Source: Halanaerobium polyolivorans (lineage in GTDB: Bacteria > Bacillota > Halanaerobiia > Halanaerobiales > Halanaerobiaceae). From it: DNA of 64,000 nucleotides. The stretch lies in the NCBI RefSeq assembly GCF_020711195.1, contig NZ_JAJFAT010000002.1:62001-126000 (forward strand), read 5' to 3'. The position numbers and the translations under genes are program-made. Under the pieces are notes generated by a model, which was not told where the DNA came from, did no database searches, and saw only the letters and a program-made list of their open reading frames with translations. This document shows, one piece after another, positions 8,199 to 17,556 of this stretch; position 1 is the first letter of the stretch, and every line of letters starts with the position of its first letter.

Positions 8199-9172
8199 TG
8201 AAAAAATTAAGTTATGCTGAAGCCTTAAGAGAAGCAATGGCCGAAGAAATGGAAAAAGATAGCTCAGTATTTATTATGGGTGAAGATGTAGGTATTTTTG
8301 GGGGCTGTTTTGGGGTTACAGGTGATCTTGTAGAAAGATTTGGTCAAGATCGAGTTAGAGATACACCTATTACAGAAACCGCGATTATCGGAAGTGCAGT
8401 AGGGGCAGCAATGACAGGAAGTCGTCCTATTGCAGAAATTATGTTTGCAGGCTTTTTGGGAGTACCAATGGATGAAATCTTCAACCAGGCTGCTAAAATG
8501 TGTTATATGACAGGTGGTCAGGCTAAAGTACCAATGGTTTTAAGAGTTCCTAATGGAGCAGGTATTGGAGCAGCTGCTCAACACTCTGAAAGAACAGAAG
8601 CCTGGTTTACTCATATTCCTGGTTTAAAAGTAGTTTATCCATCTAATGCGGCTGATGCTAAAGGACTCTTGAAAACAGCAATACGTGATGATAATCCAGT
8701 TATGTTTTTTGAACACAAAATACTATATAATCATGTCGGAGATGTTCCAGAAGATGAAGATTATGTAGTACCATTTGGAGTTGCAGAAGTTAAAAGAGAA
8801 GGTAGTGATCTAACAATAATCGCTACAGGTATAGAAGTTAGTCATTCTCTGGAAGCAGCTGAAAAATTAGCAGAAGAAGGAATAAGTGTAGAAGTAATTG
8901 ATCCAAGAACATTAGTGCCATTTGATAAAGAAACACTCTTAAAATCAGTTGAAAAAACTGGTAAATTACTAATAGTTTCAGAAGAAACTAAAAGAGGTTC
9001 TTTTGCTTCAGAAATCTCTGCAGTAGTTGCAGAAGAAGGCTTATTCTATTTAGAGCAGCCAATAAAAAGAGTCTGTGCACCAGATGCACCAGTTCCATTT
9101 AGCAGTGTACTAGAGCAAGCTTATCTACCAAATCCAGATGATATTGTAACTGCTGTGAAAGAGATGTTGTAA
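8198..9172 (+). CDS. acoB: acetoin dehydrogenase E1 component, beta subunit
   Basis: 324 residues, full length. Contains the transketolase-like pyrimidine domain (LSYAEALREAMAEEM at the start; GEDVGIFGG near residue 28) and a C-terminal transketolase domain with IDPRTLVPFD. It pairs with the alpha subunit to form the thiamine site. It starts one base inside the end of acoA and ends two bases before acoX, so the three genes are translationally coupled. Confidence 0.88.
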   Translation: MKKLSYAEALREAMAEEMEKDSSVFIMGEDVGIFGGCFGVTGDLVERFGQDRVRDTPITETAIIGSAVGAAMTGSRPIAEIMFAGFLGVPMDEIFNQAAKMCYMTGGQAKVPMVLRVPNGAGIGAAAQHSERTEAWFTHIPGLKVVYPSNAADAKGLLKTAIRDDNPVMFFEHKILYNHVGDVPEDEDYVVPFGVAEVKREGSDLTIIATGIEVSHSLEAAEKLAEEGISVEVIDPRTLVPFDKETLLKSVEKTGKLLIVSEETKRGSFASEISAVVAEEGLFYLEQPIKRVCAPDAPVPFSSVLEQAYLPNPDDIVTAVKEML

Positions 9173-9173
9173 T

Positions 9174-10190
9174 GTGACTGAAAATATTAATTCAGTTGGA
9201 ATCATTGCTAATCCAGCCTCCGGGAGAGATATCCGGAGGTTGGTAGCACATGGTTCAGTATTTGATAATGTTGAAAAGGTAAATATAGTAAGACGTATAC
9301 TGCTGGCTCTAAATAATCTTGATTTAGATAAAGTCTATATCATGCCTGACTCATTTGGAATAGGAAATTCTGCTCTAAATGGTCTTTGGGGTGAAGAAAA
9401 GAAAAATTTTAAAATTGATGTAGATATTATGAATATGACAATAACCGGCTCAGCTGAAGATTCTTTTAATGCTGCCTGTTTAATGGAAGAAAAGGGAGTA
9501 GATGTTATTATTGTATTAGGTGGAGATGGTACAAATAGGGTTGTAGTCAAAGCCTTAAAAAATACAGCAGTACTATCACTATCCACAGGAACAAATAATG
9601 TTTTTCCTATTATGGCAGAAAGTACTATGCTGGGACTTGCAGCTGGTTTATATACTAAATTTACTCCTGAAGAAAGAGAAAAAGTAACCCAGCCAATAAA
9701 ATGTATTTATATAATTAAAGATGGCGAAATTGTAGATATAGCACTAATAGATGCTGTAGTAGTTAATGAATCATATATTGGGAGTAAAGCACTCTGGCAT
9801 GTAGAATTATTAGAAGAAATACTTGTTACCAGAAGTACTTCCTATGATATTGGGATGGTTTCAATTGCAGGTCGTTTAACAGATGTTGGAGTACTTGATA
9901 ATGGTGGAGCCTTTATTAGAATAGGTGATTCTGAACATAAGGTTAAAGCCGCAATTGCTCCAGGTGTTATCAAAACTATTCCAATTAAAGATTGGAAAAA
10001 GATAAAACAGGAAGAAGTTATTGAGCTTCCCAAGAAAAAAAGAATAATTGCTCTTGATGGAGAAAGAGAAGTAGTTGTTAAAAAGGATGAAAAGCTAAAA
10101 ATGCAGTTAACTTATGCTCCTGCCAGATTTTTAGATTATAAAGCCGCTTTAGAACTGGCTGATAGCAAGAAGATGCTGGAGGTGAAATAA
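9174..10190 (+). CDS. acoX: AcoX-like protein, NAD-kinase fold
   Basis: 338 residues. It has the GGDGTNR motif of NAD/lipid kinases near residue 120 and an N-terminal IIANPASGRDIRR stretch. AcoX proteins are encoded inside acetoin catabolism operons of many bacteria; their reaction is not settled. GTG start immediately after acoB. The C-terminal third (from about 220) carries a beta-rich segment typical of this group. Presence of this gene is the main reason to call the surrounding E1/E2 genes acetoin-specific. Confidence 0.75.
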   Translation: MTENINSVGIIANPASGRDIRRLVAHGSVFDNVEKVNIVRRILLALNNLDLDKVYIMPDSFGIGNSALNGLWGEEKKNFKIDVDIMNMTITGSAEDSFNAACLMEEKGVDVIIVLGGDGTNRVVVKALKNTAVLSLSTGTNNVFPIMAESTMLGLAAGLYTKFTPEEREKVTQPIKCIYIIKDGEIVDIALIDAVVVNESYIGSKALWHVELLEEILVTRSTSYDIGMVSIAGRLTDVGVLDNGGAFIRIGDSEHKVKAAIAPGVIKTIPIKDWKKIKQEEVIELPKKKRIIALDGEREVVVKKDEKLKMQLTYAPARFLDYKAALELADSKKMLEVK

Positions 10191-10901
10191 TTGGATCTAG
10201 ATCAATTAGCAGAGAAATATGCAGATTGGTATAAAACTCCTAGAGGAAGTTATGTTGGTGAAAATGAATATCAGTGTCTTGCCAAACATATAGGAGATTG
10301 TTCAGGAAAGAAGATTATTGAGCTTGGCTGTGGAACTGGCTTTTTTTTACGGAAATTTGCAGTTGATGCAGAAGAAACAGTGGGATTAGATATTACAGAA
10401 GGCATGTTAACTGCTGCTAGAAAAATTGCTCAAGAAAAAGATCTAGATATTAATTTCATTCAGGGGGATGTGACAGAAGAAATCCCTTATCCAGATAATT
10501 ATTTTGATATAGTTTATTCTAATTCAATGATAGAATTTTTTGAAGCTGGAGAAGAATTAGAAGCCGTATTAACTGAAATGTGGAGGGTTTTAAAACCAGG
10601 TGGTAAATATGTGATTGGTGTCTTAAATTCAAAGAGCACCTGGGCCTATAAGAGAATTGCAGAGACTATGGAAAAAGATAGTATTTTTTCTGAAGCAACT
10701 TTTTACAGTTGGGAAGAATTAAAAGCAATATTAGAAAAATTTGCTCAGGTTAAAATTGAATCAACACTTTTTGTTCCACCCTATTTTAAAGAAAAAGAGG
10801 ACTTTGAGTGGTTTAAAAACTTAGAAAGTGAGTTTAAAGCACGTTATCCCAAAAGGGGAGCACTGTTAGTTGCAAGTGTTGTAAAAGAGGAGGGAAATTG
10901 A
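10191..10901 (+). CDS. SAM-dependent methyltransferase inside the acetoin operon
   Basis: 236 residues with a class I methyltransferase fold: motif I IIELGCGTGFF near residues 44-54, an acidic residue at the end of strand 2 (VGLDIT), and a D-rich region DNYFDIVYSNS. The TTG start follows GGAGGTGAAATAA. It sits between acoX and acoC with no gaps, so it is transcribed with them. Methyltransferases are not a standard part of acetoin dehydrogenase, and the substrate is unknown. A role in quinone or small-molecule methylation is possible but unsupported. Confidence 0.75.
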   Translation: MDLDQLAEKYADWYKTPRGSYVGENEYQCLAKHIGDCSGKKIIELGCGTGFFLRKFAVDAEETVGLDITEGMLTAARKIAQEKDLDINFIQGDVTEEIPYPDNYFDIVYSNSMIEFFEAGEELEAVLTEMWRVLKPGGKYVIGVLNSKSTWAYKRIAETMEKDSIFSEATFYSWEELKAILEKFAQVKIESTLFVPPYFKEKEDFEWFKNLESEFKARYPKRGALLVASVVKEEGN

Positions 10902-12091
10902 TGGCGAATCAATTATTAATGCCAAAATTAGGTTTAACAATGGAAGAGGGTACATTAATTGAATGGTATGTAAAAGAAGGCGATAGTTTTGAAGAAGGAG
11001 ATATAATCTTTGCAGTAGAAACTGAAAAATTGACCAATGAAGTAGAAGCAAATCAAAGTGGTGAGATATTAGAAATATTAGTTGAAGAAGGAGAAACAGT
11101 AGCAGTTAAAACTCCTGTTGCCAATTTAGTTGGCTATGAAGGTGGTGCAGCAGAAAGTAAAGAAGAACTTTCTCAAGCAGAACCTCAAAAAAAAGAAGTT
11201 AGTGAAGAAAAAAAGGTTAAAAAAGAAAAGAAAGAAACTTCATCTGACATCAAAGTAATGGCTGCTCCAAAAGCAAGGAAAGTTGCATCTGATAATGACA
11301 TAAGTTTAGAAGAAGTTGCAGCAGCATTAGCTAAAAGCAGATTATCAGTTTCTGATGTAGAAGAATATTTGGCAGGTGAAAAAGATAGTGGAGAAGATAA
11401 AAAAGAAGCTGCTAAAACTACTAAGAAAAAGCAATCTTCTTCAATGCGTAAAATTATTGCGGAAAGGCTAAGTGAAAGCTGGAGATCACCTCATATATAT
11501 TTAAGAAAAGAAATAGATGTAGATGCATTAATTTGTTTTAAAGAATCTTTAAAAGCTAAAGGAAGAGAAGTTTCTTTAAATGATGTAATTACCTTTGTTA
11601 CTGCAAAGGCTATTAAAGACAGCAAAACCATAAATACTGTTGAGGTTGGAGAAGGAGAATTTGAAGTAGCTGAAGATATTAATATTGGTATAGCAGTAGC
11701 TGTTGAGGCAGGACTGCTGGTTCCAGTAGTTAAAAATGCAGAACAATATAGAGTTGAAGAATTAGCTGCTAAAAGTAAAGATTTAATTAAGAGAACCAAA
11801 GAAAATAAATTAACTCCTGATGAAATGCAGGGAGGAACATTTACAATTACTAATCTTGGCATGTTTGGTATAGATGAATTTACTGCTATTTTAAATCCGC
11901 CTCAATCAGCAATTTTAGCTGTAGGAACCATAAAAGAAAAACTATATTTTGATAGTTTTGATGATCTAAACGAGAAAAGAGTTATTAACTTTACTCTTGG
12001 GGTAGATCATAGATCGATTGATGGAGCTACTGCCGCTAAATTTATGCAGACCTTTGCTGAATATATAGAAAATCCTTATCTATGCTTCTAA
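10901..12091 (+). CDS. acoC: dihydrolipoamide acetyltransferase (E2) of acetoin dehydrogenase
   Basis: About 396 residues. Residues 1-75 are a lipoyl domain with the modified lysine in VETEKLTNEVE; a charged linker follows; a peripheral subunit-binding domain lies near 118-160 (APKARKVA to SVSDVEEYL); the acyltransferase domain ends with DHRSIDGATAAKF, carrying the catalytic His and Asp. ATG 10901 follows GGAGGG by six bases; the TTG just before it is less likely. No E3 (dihydrolipoamide dehydrogenase) gene is in the window, so the complex must use one encoded elsewhere. Confidence 0.88.
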   Translation: MANQLLMPKLGLTMEEGTLIEWYVKEGDSFEEGDIIFAVETEKLTNEVEANQSGEILEILVEEGETVAVKTPVANLVGYEGGAAESKEELSQAEPQKKEVSEEKKVKKEKKETSSDIKVMAAPKARKVASDNDISLEEVAAALAKSRLSVSDVEEYLAGEKDSGEDKKEAAKTTKKKQSSSMRKIIAERLSESWRSPHIYLRKEIDVDALICFKESLKAKGREVSLNDVITFVTAKAIKDSKTINTVEVGEGEFEVAEDINIGIAVAVEAGLLVPVVKNAEQYRVEELAAKSKDLIKRTKENKLTPDEMQGGTFTITNLGMFGIDEFTAILNPPQSAILAVGTIKEKLYFDSFDDLNEKRVINFTLGVDHRSIDGATAAKFMQTFAEYIENPYLCF

Positions 12092-12155
12092 ATTAGACTT
12101 TTTTGGAATCAGTATTCCAGGGCAAAAAATATTTAACTTACAGGGGTGAAATTGA

Positions 12156-12644
12156 ATGGAAGCTGTATTTAAAGATGTACTGCAGGTAGGAGTAGTTGTA
12201 AAGGACTTAGAATCAACAATGAAGACATATGCAGATAAATACGGAATTGGTCCCTGGGTTGTTTATGATTTCAACAAAGATACTGTGGCAGATATGAAAG
12301 TTGATGGTAAAAGACAGGACTATCGGATGAAACTAGCAGTCACTGATATTGGTGGTGTTCAGTGGGAATTAATTGAGCCAGTTGATGAAATAAGTGATTA
12401 TGCAAAATTTTTAAAAGAGCATGGGGAAGGAATTCATCATGTTGCTCTTGATACTAAGTCTTATGAGGATGCACTTGAGTTTTGCGAAGAGAAGGATATT
12501 GAACAACTTCAATATGGTTATTGGGGTAAAAACTTCCACTATGATTATCGCAAAACTCAGGATGATCTAAAATGTATAGTTGAGTTATATGGACCGGAAG
12601 AAGATTTTGAATGGCCTGAACCTGTCGAAGTGTATCCCGACTAG
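12156..12644 (+). CDS. VOC-superfamily protein (glyoxalase/epimerase-like)
   Basis: 162 residues with the paired beta-alpha-beta modules of the vicinal oxygen chelate fold: VGVVVKDLESTMKTYADK at the N-terminus and GIHHVALD in the middle. Such proteins bind a divalent metal and act as glyoxalases, methylmalonyl-CoA epimerases or dioxygenases. It lies between acoC and the butanediol dehydrogenase gene with its own GGGG site, so a role in handling reactive dicarbonyls such as diacetyl is plausible, but this is only inference from position. Confidence 0.7.
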   Translation: MEAVFKDVLQVGVVVKDLESTMKTYADKYGIGPWVVYDFNKDTVADMKVDGKRQDYRMKLAVTDIGGVQWELIEPVDEISDYAKFLKEHGEGIHHVALDTKSYEDALEFCEEKDIEQLQYGYWGKNFHYDYRKTQDDLKCIVELYGPEEDFEWPEPVEVYPD

Positions 12645-12685
12645 AAAACAAAATTATTATTTAATTTTATTCAGGGGGAATAAAT

Positions 12686-13759
12686 ATGGCAAAAACAATG
12701 AAAGCTGCTCTTTGGTATGGACCCAAAGACATAAGAATAGAAGATGTAGAGATACCCAAAATAGAGGCTGGACAGGTTAAAATAAAGGTAGAGTGGTGTG
12801 GAATCTGTGGTTCTGACTTACACGAATTTATGGTAGGTCCAATTTTTATACCTAAAGGTGCAAAACATCCTTTAACTAAAAAGGAAGCGCCAATTATTAT
12901 GGGACACGAATTTGCAGGAGAAGTTGTAGAAAAATCAGATGATGTAGATCATTTAAATATAGGTGATAAAGTAACATTAGAACCAATAGTTGCCTGTGGT
13001 GAATGTCCTAATTGCAAAAAAGGTTATTATAACATCTGTGAAAAACTTGGCTTCCACGGCTTAGCCGGTGGTGGAGGTGGATTAGCTGAATATACTACTT
13101 TTGATGCTAAATTTGTGCATAAACTCCCTGAGGGAGTAAGTACCAAAGAAGGTGCTTTAATTGAACCCATAGCTGTAGCAGTTCACTCTTTAAGAAGAGC
13201 AAAATTCCTACAAGGTGAGACAGCTATAGTTACCGGGGCAGGACCTATAGGACTTTCCACAATCCTATCATTAAAAGCAGCTGGTGCTCAAGAGGTTATT
13301 TCAGTTGAAATTGCAGAAGCTCGCAAAAAATTTGCTTTAGAATTTGGGGCAGATTATGTACTTGATCCAAATGAAGTTGATGTGTTAGAAGAAGTAAATA
13401 AATTAACAGATGATAAGGGTGTAGATGTAGGCTTTGAAACAACAGGAGTCCAGGCTGGTTTTGAAACAGTTGTTGCTGCAACAGCAAGAAGAGGTAGAAT
13501 AGTTGTAACTAGTATTTGGGAAGAAGCTGTAGAGTTCAATTTAAATAATTTAGTTTTAACTGAAAAAGAAATTAAAGGTACAATTGCTTATTCTGAAGGA
13601 GTTTTCCCGGCAGTTATTTCAATGATCCAAGATGGTAGAATTAAAGCATCTAAAATGATTACTGAAGAAATTAAATTAGATGATTTAGTTGACAAAGGTT
13701 TTGAAGAATTAATGGCTCATAAAGATAAACATGTTAAAATTATTGTTACACCGTCTTAA
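12686..13759 (+). CDS. bdhA: zinc-dependent 2,3-butanediol dehydrogenase
   Basis: 357 residues, medium-chain dehydrogenase. Catalytic zinc site: CGICGSDLHE near residue 38 and GHEFAGEV near 75; structural zinc cysteines CGECPNCKKGYYNIC near 105-119; nucleotide-binding TGAGPIGLS near 185. The insertion between the two zinc sites and the GFHGLAGGGGGLAEY stretch fit (R,R)-butanediol dehydrogenases. It should interconvert 2,3-butanediol and acetoin with NAD(H), feeding the acetoin complex. A sorbitol or threonine dehydrogenase is less likely given the neighbours. Confidence 0.82.
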   Translation: MAKTMKAALWYGPKDIRIEDVEIPKIEAGQVKIKVEWCGICGSDLHEFMVGPIFIPKGAKHPLTKKEAPIIMGHEFAGEVVEKSDDVDHLNIGDKVTLEPIVACGECPNCKKGYYNICEKLGFHGLAGGGGGLAEYTTFDAKFVHKLPEGVSTKEGALIEPIAVAVHSLRRAKFLQGETAIVTGAGPIGLSTILSLKAAGAQEVISVEIAEARKKFALEFGADYVLDPNEVDVLEEVNKLTDDKGVDVGFETTGVQAGFETVVAATARRGRIVVTSIWEEAVEFNLNNLVLTEKEIKGTIAYSEGVFPAVISMIQDGRIKASKMITEEIKLDDLVDKGFEELMAHKDKHVKIIVTPS

Positions 13760-13779
13760 ATCCAAAGGAGGAATAAGAA

Positions 13780-14556
13780 ATGAAATTGGATGGAAAAGTT
13801 GCTCTGGTAACTGGTGGTGGGAGGGGTCTTGGAGAAGGGATCGCAAAGAAATTGGCAGAAGCTGGTTGTAATATTGCCATAGCTGATATCGATCTAGATA
13901 ATGCAAAAAAAGTTGCTGAAGATATAAAGAAAATGGGAAGAAAAGCAATTGCAGTAAAAGTTGATGTTACTAAGTGGGAACAGGTTAAATCCATGGTTAA
14001 TAAAACAATTAAAGAATTGGGTAGTCTGGATATTGCAGTTAATAATGCGGGAGTAATTTCTATTAAATCAGTTGAAGAATTAAGTGAAGAAGATTGGGAT
14101 CATGTACTTGATGTAAATGCCAAAGGTGTTTTTCTCTGTTCCAAAGCTGAAATTCCTCATATGAAAGAACAAAATTGGGGAAGAATTATTAATGTAGCCT
14201 CTATTGCCGGTAAACAGGGATTTCCTGATTTAGCTCATTATAGTGCTTCAAAGTTTGCAGTAGTTGGTTTTACTAATGCTTTGGCTAAAGAATTAGCTAA
14301 AACTAAAATTACAGTAAATGCTATCTGTCCAGGTATTATTGGAACCCAGATGTGGTATGGAGATAAAGGTCTCGCCAATAAATGGAAAGGCGAAAAAGAA
14401 TCTATGGAAGAATCCTGGCAGCGTAATCAAGAAAGCCTAATTCCTCAGGGTGTAGCTCAAACTCCAGAAGATATGGGAGGACTTGCAGTTTATTTCGCCA
14501 CTGCTCCTCATGTAACCGGTCAGGCAGTAGCAGTTGATGGTGGTATGACTTTATAG
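13780..14556 (+). CDS. short-chain dehydrogenase, probable acetoin/diacetyl reductase
   Basis: 258 residues of the classical SDR family: TGGGRGLGEGIA cofactor motif near residue 12, NNAG near 87, catalytic Ser in VASIAGKQG, YSASK near 155, and the C-terminal AVDGGM. An aspartate at the end of strand 2 (IADIDLD) points to NAD(H). Last gene of the acetoin unit, with GGAGG before its ATG, and a strong terminator downstream. It likely reduces diacetyl or acetoin, complementing the zinc enzyme with another stereochemistry; the exact substrate is inferred from context. Confidence 0.75.
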   Translation: MKLDGKVALVTGGGRGLGEGIAKKLAEAGCNIAIADIDLDNAKKVAEDIKKMGRKAIAVKVDVTKWEQVKSMVNKTIKELGSLDIAVNNAGVISIKSVEELSEEDWDHVLDVNAKGVFLCSKAEIPHMKEQNWGRIINVASIAGKQGFPDLAHYSASKFAVVGFTNALAKELAKTKITVNAICPGIIGTQMWYGDKGLANKWKGEKESMEESWQRNQESLIPQGVAQTPEDMGGLAVYFATAPHVTGQAVAVDGGMTL

Positions 14557-14586
14557 TATAATAAAGTATAATAAAAATTATTATCA

Positions 14587-14631
14587 AACTTAACCTCTTA
14601 TTTAATTATCTGATAAGGGGTTAAGTTTTTT
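14587..14631 (+). terminator. terminator of the acetoin operon
   Basis: AACTTAACCTCTTAT pairs with ATAAGGGGTTAAGTT (one G-T pair) and a T-run follows. Confidence 0.85.
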
Positions 14632-14693
14632 CTGTTTTATTCAGAAAATTAGACTTTATACTTGAAAAAAATATTTAGTAAAGGAGCTATCTA

Positions 14694-15137
14694 ATGGAAG
14701 TTAATATTAAAGAATTTCAAGAACTCAGCACTTATGAATTATATAAAATTATTCAAGCTAGAATAAATGTCTTTGTAGTAGAACAAAATTGTCCTTATGC
14801 AGATTGTGATGGCAAAGATTTTGATTCTCATCATCTTTTTTATCAGGATGGGGATACAATTACAGCTTATTTAAGAATTATACCAGCTGGTATTTCCTAT
14901 TCTGAGCCTTCAATAGGCAGAGTTTTGGTAAAAAAAGAATATAGACGTCAGGGATTGGCTTCAGAAATGATGAAAAAAGCAGTAGAGTATATCAAAGAAA
15001 ACTTTAAAAGTAATTCTATAAGAATTTCTGCCCAAAAATATTTGCTTGAGTTTTATCAAGAGCTGGGATTTAAAAGAGTTTCAGAAGAATATTTAGAAGA
15101 TGATATTCCACATTATGAAATGTTATATAAGTATTAG
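14694..15137 (+). CDS. GNAT acetyltransferase, ElaA-like
   Basis: 147 residues. The N-terminal RINVFVVEQNCPYADCDGKD stretch is characteristic of ElaA proteins, and the acetyl-CoA binding motif A is KKEYRRQGLASEMM near residue 80. Substrate unknown. Single gene downstream of the acetoin terminator with AAAGGAG before the ATG. Confidence 0.8.
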   Translation: MEVNIKEFQELSTYELYKIIQARINVFVVEQNCPYADCDGKDFDSHHLFYQDGDTITAYLRIIPAGISYSEPSIGRVLVKKEYRRQGLASEMMKKAVEYIKENFKSNSIRISAQKYLLEFYQELGFKRVSEEYLEDDIPHYEMLYKY

Positions 15138-15245
15138 CTAAATACTGGATCAAAAAAATAAATTAATTTTTGATATAAATTGTAATAAATAATTCTATCT
15201 GATAAAATAAAATTGCTCTTATTGAAATGCTGGGAGGTAGATACT

Positions 15246-16049
15246 TTGTTAGACTTAAATAAAGCGTCTTCATTGGCTAAAAAATGGGCTTTAGAAGTAG
15301 GTCAGATTCAAAGAGAAAGATTTAAAGAAAGTGATTTTGAAACTACGACAAAGAGCAGTAGTGCAGATTTAGTAACAGAGGTTGATATTTTAAGTGAAAA
15401 TATGATTAAAAATAATATAGAAAAAGAGTATCCTGAACATAATATTATTGGTGAGGAGCAGGGTGACAGAAAAAAAGCAAGTGATTACACCTGGATAATT
15501 GATCCCCTAGATGGATCTAATAATTATTCGATGGGATATCCTATTTATGGAATTTCAATTGCACTTAAATTTAAAGATCAAATAGTAATGGGGGTTATAT
15601 ATTTGCCTGAGCAGGATGAAATTTATTCTGCCATAAAAAACAAGGGAGCTTTTAGGGGTTCTGAAGTTATTAAAGTGGCAGAAAAAAAAGAATTAGAACA
15701 GGCAACCGTTTCCACTGGTTTCCCCTATGATAAAAAAGATTCTGAGCTTGATAATTTACTTCCTTTTAGCAAAATTGTTAAAAATTCTAGAGGAGTTCGT
15801 CGTTCTGGTAGTGCTGCTTTTGATCTGATTTCAGTTGCCTGTGGTAGAACAGATCTGTTTTGGGAGTTTAAATTAGCAGAATGGGATATTGCAGCAGCAA
15901 AAATAATTATTAAAGAAGCTGGTGGTACTGTTTTTGAAGCACAAGTTAAAGCTGCTCCCTTAATTATAGTTGCTAATAGAAAACTTGTGGAGATCGTTAA
16001 ATCTATTATTTCTGAATTATATCAATTGGAAAATGAATCTTATCTCTAA
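15246..16049 (+). CDS. inositol monophosphatase-family phosphatase
   Basis: About 267 residues. Metal and phosphate motifs are present: GEEQGD near residue 71, IDPLDGSNNY near 87-96, and WEFKLAEWDIAAAKIII near 205. Members hydrolyse inositol phosphate, 3'-phosphoadenosine phosphate or fructose 1,6-bisphosphate. The TTG at 15246 follows GGGAGG by eight bases; the in-frame TTG at 15213 has no such site. It is 16 bases before the FAH-family gene and is probably co-transcribed. Confidence 0.8.
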   Translation: MLDLNKASSLAKKWALEVGQIQRERFKESDFETTTKSSSADLVTEVDILSENMIKNNIEKEYPEHNIIGEEQGDRKKASDYTWIIDPLDGSNNYSMGYPIYGISIALKFKDQIVMGVIYLPEQDEIYSAIKNKGAFRGSEVIKVAEKKELEQATVSTGFPYDKKDSELDNLLPFSKIVKNSRGVRRSGSAAFDLISVACGRTDLFWEFKLAEWDIAAAKIIIKEAGGTVFEAQVKAAPLIIVANRKLVEIVKSIISELYQLENESYL

Positions 16050-16065
16050 AATTGGGAGTTGAGTT

Positions 16066-16854
16066 ATGAAAATAATAAGATACCAAACAAATAATGAACT
16101 TGAATATGGGATTTTAAAAGATGATATTATTCATGAGCTTCAAGGTGATATTTTTGGGGATTTTTCACTCGGAAAGAAAGTTAAGAGCTTAAGTGAAATA
16201 GAAGTTAGAGCTCCGATTGATCCGCCAAATATCATAGCAATTGGACTCAACTACAGAAAGCATGCTGCTGAAAGTGCTTCTGAGATTCCTGATAAACCTG
16301 TCATTTTTTTAAAGGCTACAAATAGTGTTATTGGAAGAGATAGCAATATTATTTTACCTAAAAATGCTCCGGATGAGGTAGATTATGAGGCGGAGTTGGC
16401 TTTTATTATTGCTGAAGATTGTAAGGATATTGAAATTGAGAAGGCAAAAGACTATATACTTGGTTATTGTTGTGCGAATGATATTAGTGCAAGAGACTGT
16501 CAGAAGAGAATTGATAAACAGTGGGCCAGAGCTAAATCATTTGATACTTTCTGTCCTATAGGGCCCTGGATTGAAACTGAATTAAAGCCAAATAATTTAA
16601 AAATAAGATCAATTCTAAATGGTAAGGTAATGCAGGATTCTAACACTGCTGATATGATATTTAGTGTAGAGGAAATTCTAAGTTATCTATCAAAAAATAT
16701 GACTCTTAAAGCTGGTACTGTTGTACTGACTGGAACACCTGAAGGTGTTGGCTTTGCCAGAAAAGAGCCTGTTTTTTTAAGAGAGGGAGATGAGATAGTA
16801 ATAGAAATTGAAGGAATTGGTGCTTTAAAAAATAAAGTTAGCAAAGAAAAATAA
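16066..16854 (+). CDS. fumarylacetoacetate hydrolase-family protein
   Basis: 262 residues. The C-terminal FAH domain carries IGLNYRKHAAES, the metal-binding acidic residues in DEVDYEAELAF, NDISARDCQ and TGTPEGVGF. Relatives are acylpyruvate hydrolases or oxaloacetate-processing enzymes. It follows the phosphatase gene closely. Specific substrate cannot be named from the sequence. Confidence 0.85.
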   Translation: MKIIRYQTNNELEYGILKDDIIHELQGDIFGDFSLGKKVKSLSEIEVRAPIDPPNIIAIGLNYRKHAAESASEIPDKPVIFLKATNSVIGRDSNIILPKNAPDEVDYEAELAFIIAEDCKDIEIEKAKDYILGYCCANDISARDCQKRIDKQWARAKSFDTFCPIGPWIETELKPNNLKIRSILNGKVMQDSNTADMIFSVEEILSYLSKNMTLKAGTVVLTGTPEGVGFARKEPVFLREGDEIVIEIEGIGALKNKVSKEK

Positions 16855-16872
16855 AATATTATCTGATTTATT

Positions 16873-16893
16873 TTAATTGATATTATCAATTAA
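16873..16893. repeat. 21-bp inverted repeat
   Basis: TTAATTGATA and TATCAATTAA are perfect arms around one central T, in front of the next gene. Possible operator; no regulator in reach is obvious. Confidence 0.35.
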
Positions 16894-16935
16894 CTTAAAT
16901 TATCATTTTTTAATAAACTCTTCGGGGAGGTATTT

Positions 16936-17394
16936 ATGCAATTTTTTAATCAACAAACAATGACTTTGTTAGTCCCTGTTCTCTTAGTTGTCCTTTATTT
17001 TCTTATAAAAAATAACTTAAATAAACTAAAAAGCAAAAGGGCAGAAGAACTATTTAGAAATTATCATAAAGATCGGATAATATATTTTTCCAAAGAGGTT
17101 GATTATTTAGGTAGAGAATCAACCGGCAAAAGCAAAATAGTAAAAAACGGTTCATTATTATTAACTTCTGATGAATTACATTTTGTCAGATGGATGCCTA
17201 AAGAAGAATTGGTTATTCCTCTGGAAAACATCAAAAAAATAGAAGAGGTTGAATCATTTTTGGGTAGAAATAAAAATAAGCCTCTTTTAAAGATAGAATT
17301 TAATGGTGAAAACGGGAATACTGATTCAGCAGCCTGGGAAATTGATAATATGCATGTCTGGAAGGAAAGTCTTTTAAACAATTTAAATGATTAA
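16936..17394 (+). CDS. single-span membrane protein, function unknown
   Basis: 152 residues. One N-terminal membrane helix (about 8-25, LLVPVLLVVLYFLI) is followed by a basic linker and a soluble beta-rich domain of about 110 residues (SLLLTSDELHFVRWMPKEEL, VIPLENIKKIEEVESF) that has the look of a PH-like or GRAM-like fold, though this is only an impression. A GGGGAGG site precedes the ATG. No homologue recognised. Confidence 0.55.
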   Translation: MQFFNQQTMTLLVPVLLVVLYFLIKNNLNKLKSKRAEELFRNYHKDRIIYFSKEVDYLGRESTGKSKIVKNGSLLLTSDELHFVRWMPKEELVIPLENIKKIEEVESFLGRNKNKPLLKIEFNGENGNTDSAAWEIDNMHVWKESLLNNLND

Positions 17395-17415
17395 AAATCT
17401 GAATAATATATTTTA

Positions 17416-17444
17416 AGACCGTTCTATTTAAAATAGAGCGGTCT
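17416..17444. terminator. hairpin after the membrane protein gene
   Basis: AGACCG-TTCTATTT and AATAGAG-CGGTCT form a long stem with minimal loop. There is no T-run after it, only TTTT on the upstream side, so termination on the plus strand is uncertain. Confidence 0.45.
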
Positions 17445-17556
17445 AACTTATGCAAATATAAAATTGTGGCTAAAATGTTAGCTTATTAACTTCTTATTTG
17501 TTTTTGATAATATAAAATAGAAAATAGTATTTTATTAACTAGGGAGGTATCTTGAG

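Noticed and set aside
11491-11862. A 123-codon minus-strand open frame inside acoC
   Set aside because: It lies fully within a well-supported gene in the antisense direction, has no ribosome site and shows no protein-like pattern.
12104-12119. TGGAAT-CAGT-ATTCCA after acoC as a terminator or operator
   Set aside because: Only six-base arms and no T-run; transcription must pass on to the butanediol genes.
12580-12780. A 66-codon plus-strand frame across the VOC and butanediol dehydrogenase genes
   Set aside because: It overlaps both well-supported genes in another frame and crosses the ribosome site of bdhA.
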